Of a DNA stretch of 8,852 bases, positions 6,356 to 8,852 are shown piece by piece (position 1 is the stretch's first letter; the number at the start of each line of letters is the position of its first letter). The notes under the pieces are model-generated. The model saw only the letters and a list, made by a program, of their open reading frames with translations, did no database searches and was not told the origin of the DNA. This DNA is from Candidatus Bipolaricaulota bacterium (GTDB lineage Bacteria; Bipolaricaulota; Bipolaricaulia; UBA7950; UBA9294). Position numbers and translations under genes: made by a program. The stretch lies in the NCBI GenBank assembly GCA_021129875.1, contig JAJOKK010000173.1, forward strand, positions 5,074-13,925, written 5' to 3'.

Positions 6356-8578
6356 GTGATCCGTTTCGATAGACTGACCGAAAGTGCGCAGGAACTGTTC
6401 CACGAGGCACAAGATCTGCTGACGCGCTACAAGCAGAACCAGCTCGATGTGGAGCATATCTTCACCGTGCTCGTCACTAAAGATGGGGTGGGGCGGGAGA
6501 TACTACAGGAGATGGGGGTCAACCTGCCCGGGTTAGGCAAGGATCTCGATCTGCTGTTGCAGGGGAAGCCGTCTATCTCCGGCTCGGCCGGCACGCAGAT
6601 CTATATCACCCCTCGCCTGGACGCGGTCGTCACCGGCGCGCAGGTGGAGGCTGAGCGGTTGCGCGATGAGTACATCGGGGTCGATCACCTCCTCCTCTCG
6701 CTCAGCCGCGCGATCGACCCGGAGTTGAAGCGGGTCCTCGATCGCCATCAGATCACACCCGAGGCGATCTACGGTGCGCTTCGCAGCGTGCGCGGCGAGC
6801 AGCGGGTGACCGACCGCTCGTCTGAGGAGCGTTATCAGATCTTGAAGAAATACTCGATGAACCTGACGGAGATGGCCGCCCGGGGAGAACTTGATCCGGT
6901 GATCGGTCGCGAAGAAGAGGTTTACCGCATGGAGCAAATCCTTTCCCGTCGCCGCAAGAACAACCCTGTCCTGATTGGGGAACCAGGGGTGGGAAAGACC
7001 GCGGTTGTGGAAGGGCTGGCTCAACGGATAGCCAGGGGCGAGGTTCCCGACACTCTGAACGGGAAAGAGATTGTCGCACTCGATATCGCGGCGATGGTCG
7101 CCGGGTCTAAGTTCCGCGGCGAGTTCGAGGATCGATTGAAAGCGGTGATCAAGGAGATCGAAGCCGCAGCAGGCAAGATGATCGTGTTCATCGACGAGGT
7201 CCATACGATCGTCGGGGCCGGGGCGGCCGAGGGGGCGATCGACGCCTCCAACATGCTGAAAGAACCGCTCTCCCGCGGGAGATTCCAGCTGATCGGGGCG
7301 ACGACCCTCGATGAGTACAGGGAACATATCGAGAAGGACTCAGCGCTTGAGCGCCGGTTGCAGAAAGTCTACGTCGGCGAACCGACCGTGGAGGAGACGC
7401 TGGCGATCCTTGAGGGGCTGCGTGGGAAACTGGAAGAACACCACCGCGTGAAGATCAGCGACGACGCGCTCGCCGCCGCCGCCAAGCTTGCCGAGCGCTA
7501 CATCACAGACCGATTCCTCCCTGACAAGGCGATCGACCTCATCGACGAGGCGGCGAGCAAGTTGAGGGTCGATGGGAGCGGAGAACAGGTGAGGCAAGGC
7601 GAGATCGCCGCGCTCGTCGCGCAGTGGACCGGGATCCCGGTGGAACGGATGCTCGAAGAGGAACGTGCCCGCCTCGCCAAGATGGAGGACCTTCTACACG
7701 CACGGGTGATCGATCAGGAGGAGGGGGTGCGCGCCATCGCTGAGGCGGTGAGACACTCCCGCGCCGGGCTCTCCGACCCGCGCCGGCCGATTGGGGCCTT
7801 CCTCTTCCTCGGCCCGACCGGGGTGGGGAAGACCGAACTGGCCAAAGCGCTCGCTGCGTTCCTGTTCGGGAGCGACACCGCGCTTCTGCGGATCGACATG
7901 TCCGAGTACATGGAACGCCATGCCGTCGCCAGGCTGATCGGTGCCCCTCCGGGGTATATCGGCTACGAAGAGGGCGGCCAACTCACCGAAGCGGTCAGGC
8001 GGAGGCCGTATCAGGTCATCCTGTTCGACGAGGCGGAGAAGGCGCACCCACAGGTAATGAACCTCCTCCTCCAACTCCTTGACGAAGGACGACTGACCGA
8101 CGGACACGGCCGAACAGTCGACTTTCGCCACACGATCATCATCATGACCTCAAACGTGGGGAGCGAACAGTTTGCGAGCGATCAACCAGCAGAAAAAGTT
8201 CGCGAGAAGGTCGAGGGGGAGTTGAAGCGCTCTTTCCGGCCGGAGTTCTTGAACCGGATCGACGAGACGATCATCTTCCAGCCTCTCTCGGAAGAAGCGA
8301 TCCTGAAGATCGTCGCTCTCAAAGCCGCCGCGTTGAACGAGCGCGTTGCCGAGCAGGGGATCTCCCTTTCCCTTACTGACGGGGCGAAGAAAGTCCTCGC
8401 CCGGAAAGGCTACGACCCGCACTACGGCGCGCGACCGCTCGCACGGGCGCTGAAAAGGCTGGCGGAGAACCCTCTGGCGATGAAGATCATCTCCGGCGAG
8501 GTGAAGGAAGGGGACCATGTCGTTATCGATGCCGCCGCCATGGCCGATGCTCTTGTCTTCCGGCGGCAAGAGGGGTAG
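6356..8578 (+). CDS. clpB: ClpB-type AAA+ chaperone lacking the M-domain
   Basis: A hexameric ATP-driven chaperone that threads aggregated protein through its pore. I choose the GTG at 6356 because GGAGGTGG (6343-6350) lies five bases upstream and the product then starts MIRFDRLTE, as ClpB does. The frame is open back to a TTG at 6341. The product is 740 residues. Two Clp-N repeats occupy about 1-143. NBD1 has Walker A GEPGVGKT (208-215), Walker B VFIDE (277-281), pore loop SKFRGE and arginine fingers R333/R334. NBD2 has Walker A GPTGVGKT (486-493), Walker B LFDE (556-559), pore loop PGYIGYEEGG, arginine finger R634 and sensor GARP (691-694). Sequence over both ATPase domains follows E. coli ClpB closely. 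However, the roughly 115-residue coiled-coil M-domain expected after KLRV (402-405) is replaced by about a dozen residues before QGEIAAL. No IGF/IGL-type ClpP loop is seen, so a ClpA/ClpC role is unlikely. Confidence 0.95.
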   Translation: MIRFDRLTESAQELFHEAQDLLTRYKQNQLDVEHIFTVLVTKDGVGREILQEMGVNLPGLGKDLDLLLQGKPSISGSAGTQIYITPRLDAVVTGAQVEAERLRDEYIGVDHLLLSLSRAIDPELKRVLDRHQITPEAIYGALRSVRGEQRVTDRSSEERYQILKKYSMNLTEMAARGELDPVIGREEEVYRMEQILSRRRKNNPVLIGEPGVGKTAVVEGLAQRIARGEVPDTLNGKEIVALDIAAMVAGSKFRGEFEDRLKAVIKEIEAAAGKMIVFIDEVHTIVGAGAAEGAIDASNMLKEPLSRGRFQLIGATTLDEYREHIEKDSALERRLQKVYVGEPTVEETLAILEGLRGKLEEHHRVKISDDALAAAAKLAERYITDRFLPDKAIDLIDEAASKLRVDGSGEQVRQGEIAALVAQWTGIPVERMLEEERARLAKMEDLLHARVIDQEEGVRAIAEAVRHSRAGLSDPRRPIGAFLFLGPTGVGKTELAKALAAFLFGSDTALLRIDMSEYMERHAVARLIGAPPGYIGYEEGGQLTEAVRRRPYQVILFDEAEKAHPQVMNLLLQLLDEGRLTDGHGRTVDFRHTIIIMTSNVGSEQFASDQPAEKVREKVEGELKRSFRPEFLNRIDETIIFQPLSEEAILKIVALKAAALNERVAEQGISLSLTDGAKKVLARKGYDPHYGARPLARALKRLAENPLAMKIISGEVKEGDHVVIDAAAMADALVFRRQEG

Positions 8579-8657
8579 CCGGGGGGCAAGGTCCTTCATT
8601 GTTAGTGCTTTCTATGATAGGCTGGTACTGTCTACCGCACCACCAGTCACGGGAATA

Positions 8658-8756
8658 ATGCACAAGTCCTGGAGGTTCCCTGTACTTGCAGCAGCTTTCA
8701 CCGTCTTTGGGGGGTGTAATAAGTCCCAAATCGGCTACTACACCCGGAGACGGTGA
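8658..8756 (+). CDS. short frame resembling a lipoprotein signal peptide (doubtful)
   Basis: An ATG at 8658 opens 32 codons ending in TGA at 8754-8756. The start has a basic pair near its N-terminus, a hydrophobic run VLAAAFTVF, and FGGC followed by N, K, S, which together look like a lipobox. The frame then ends in YYTRRR with no mature domain. Only a weak GGGAA precedes the ATG. It lies largely inside the palindrome described below, so it may be chance or the remnant of a lipoprotein gene broken by that element. Confidence 0.2.
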   Translation: MHKSWRFPVLAAAFTVFGGCNKSQIGYYTRRR

Positions 8757-8791
8757 AAGTTGCTGTTCTGCAAGGAGAAGAGGGTTGTGCA
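8659..8791. repeat. long imperfect palindrome downstream of clpB
   Basis: The arms pair in blocks. TGCACAA (8659-8665) pairs with 8785-8791, CTTGCAG (8685-8691) with 8768-8774, CTTTCACCGTCT (8695-8706) with 8748-8759, and GGGTGTA (8712-8718) with 8739-8745. Small internal loops lie between blocks and the apical loop is about 20 bases. No T-run follows either arm, so it is not a standard terminator. Its size and design fit a miniature inverted-repeat element or a structured RNA. No flanking target duplication was obvious, and the rest of 8579-8852 shows no convincing gene. Confidence 0.65.
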
Positions 8792-8852
8792 ATAGCCTAA
8801 TCAGGTGCGTCTATTTCCCAATATGGGCCATCGGTTTTTAAATGGATGCCCT

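Noticed and set aside
6533..7327. Minus-strand open frame of 264 codons opposite clpB
   Set aside because: A shadow of the high-GC clpB codons with no recognisable domain.
6356..8578. Assignment of the Clp protein as ClpA or ClpC because of its length near 750 residues
   Set aside because: NBD2 sequence is ClpB-like (SRAGLSDPRRPIG, RRRPYQVILFDE, GRLTDGHGRTVDF) and there is no IGF/IGL ClpP-binding loop.
8523..8792. Minus-strand open frame of 89 codons across the 3' palindrome
   Set aside because: It overlaps the end of clpB, low-complexity composition, no Shine-Dalgarno seen, and it simply reads through the inverted repeat.

Overview
The window is an ordinary bacterial chromosomal stretch, moderately GC-rich and densely packed, carrying seven confident complete genes of housekeeping type plus one unrecognised membrane-protein gene. 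There is no sign of phage, plasmid or insertion-sequence genes. Shine-Dalgarno sequences of the GGAGG type and sigma-70-like promoter boxes are visible. ThyX (flavin-dependent thymidylate synthase), a ClpB that lacks its middle domain, and a SecD without an adjacent SecF suggest a deep-branching or anaerobic/thermophilic lineage. The phylum cannot be fixed by eye; a candidate phylum such as Bipolaricaulota is only an impression.

Layout. Positions 1-113 hold the possible start of a minus-strand gene that runs off the left edge. From 94 to 174 there is a nine-unit 9-bp tandem repeat. It forms the Gly-Ser-Trp tail of a dCMP deaminase gene (minus strand, to 662). Divergent from it is thyX (715-1380, plus), and the two share a symmetric -10 box. 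The enzymes are consecutive steps in dTMP synthesis: dCMP to dUMP, then dUMP to dTMP. After a possible terminator comes holA, the DNA polymerase III delta subunit (1546-2535, plus). It converges with, and overlaps by 71 bp, the end of a minus-strand operon.

That operon reads mgtE (6111-4807), a 182-residue membrane protein of unknown function (4787-4239), yajC (4227-3883) and secD (3862-2465), with gaps of 19, 11 and 20 bp. It appears to be driven by one good promoter in front of mgtE. It joins a Mg2+ channel with two parts of the SecDF-YajC accessory complex of the translocase, but secF is not next to secD. Divergent from mgtE is clpB (6356-8578, plus), a double-AAA+ chaperone of 740 residues in which the whole coiled-coil M-domain is absent.

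The right end (8579-8852) has no convincing gene. It contains a long imperfect palindrome (about 8659-8791) and, on its left arm, a short reading frame resembling a lipoprotein signal peptide. The points most worth a second look are the M-domain-less ClpB, the lone SecD, the repeat-derived tail of the dCMP deaminase, the symmetric divergent promoter and the 3' palindrome. I did not find a clearly new multi-gene system.
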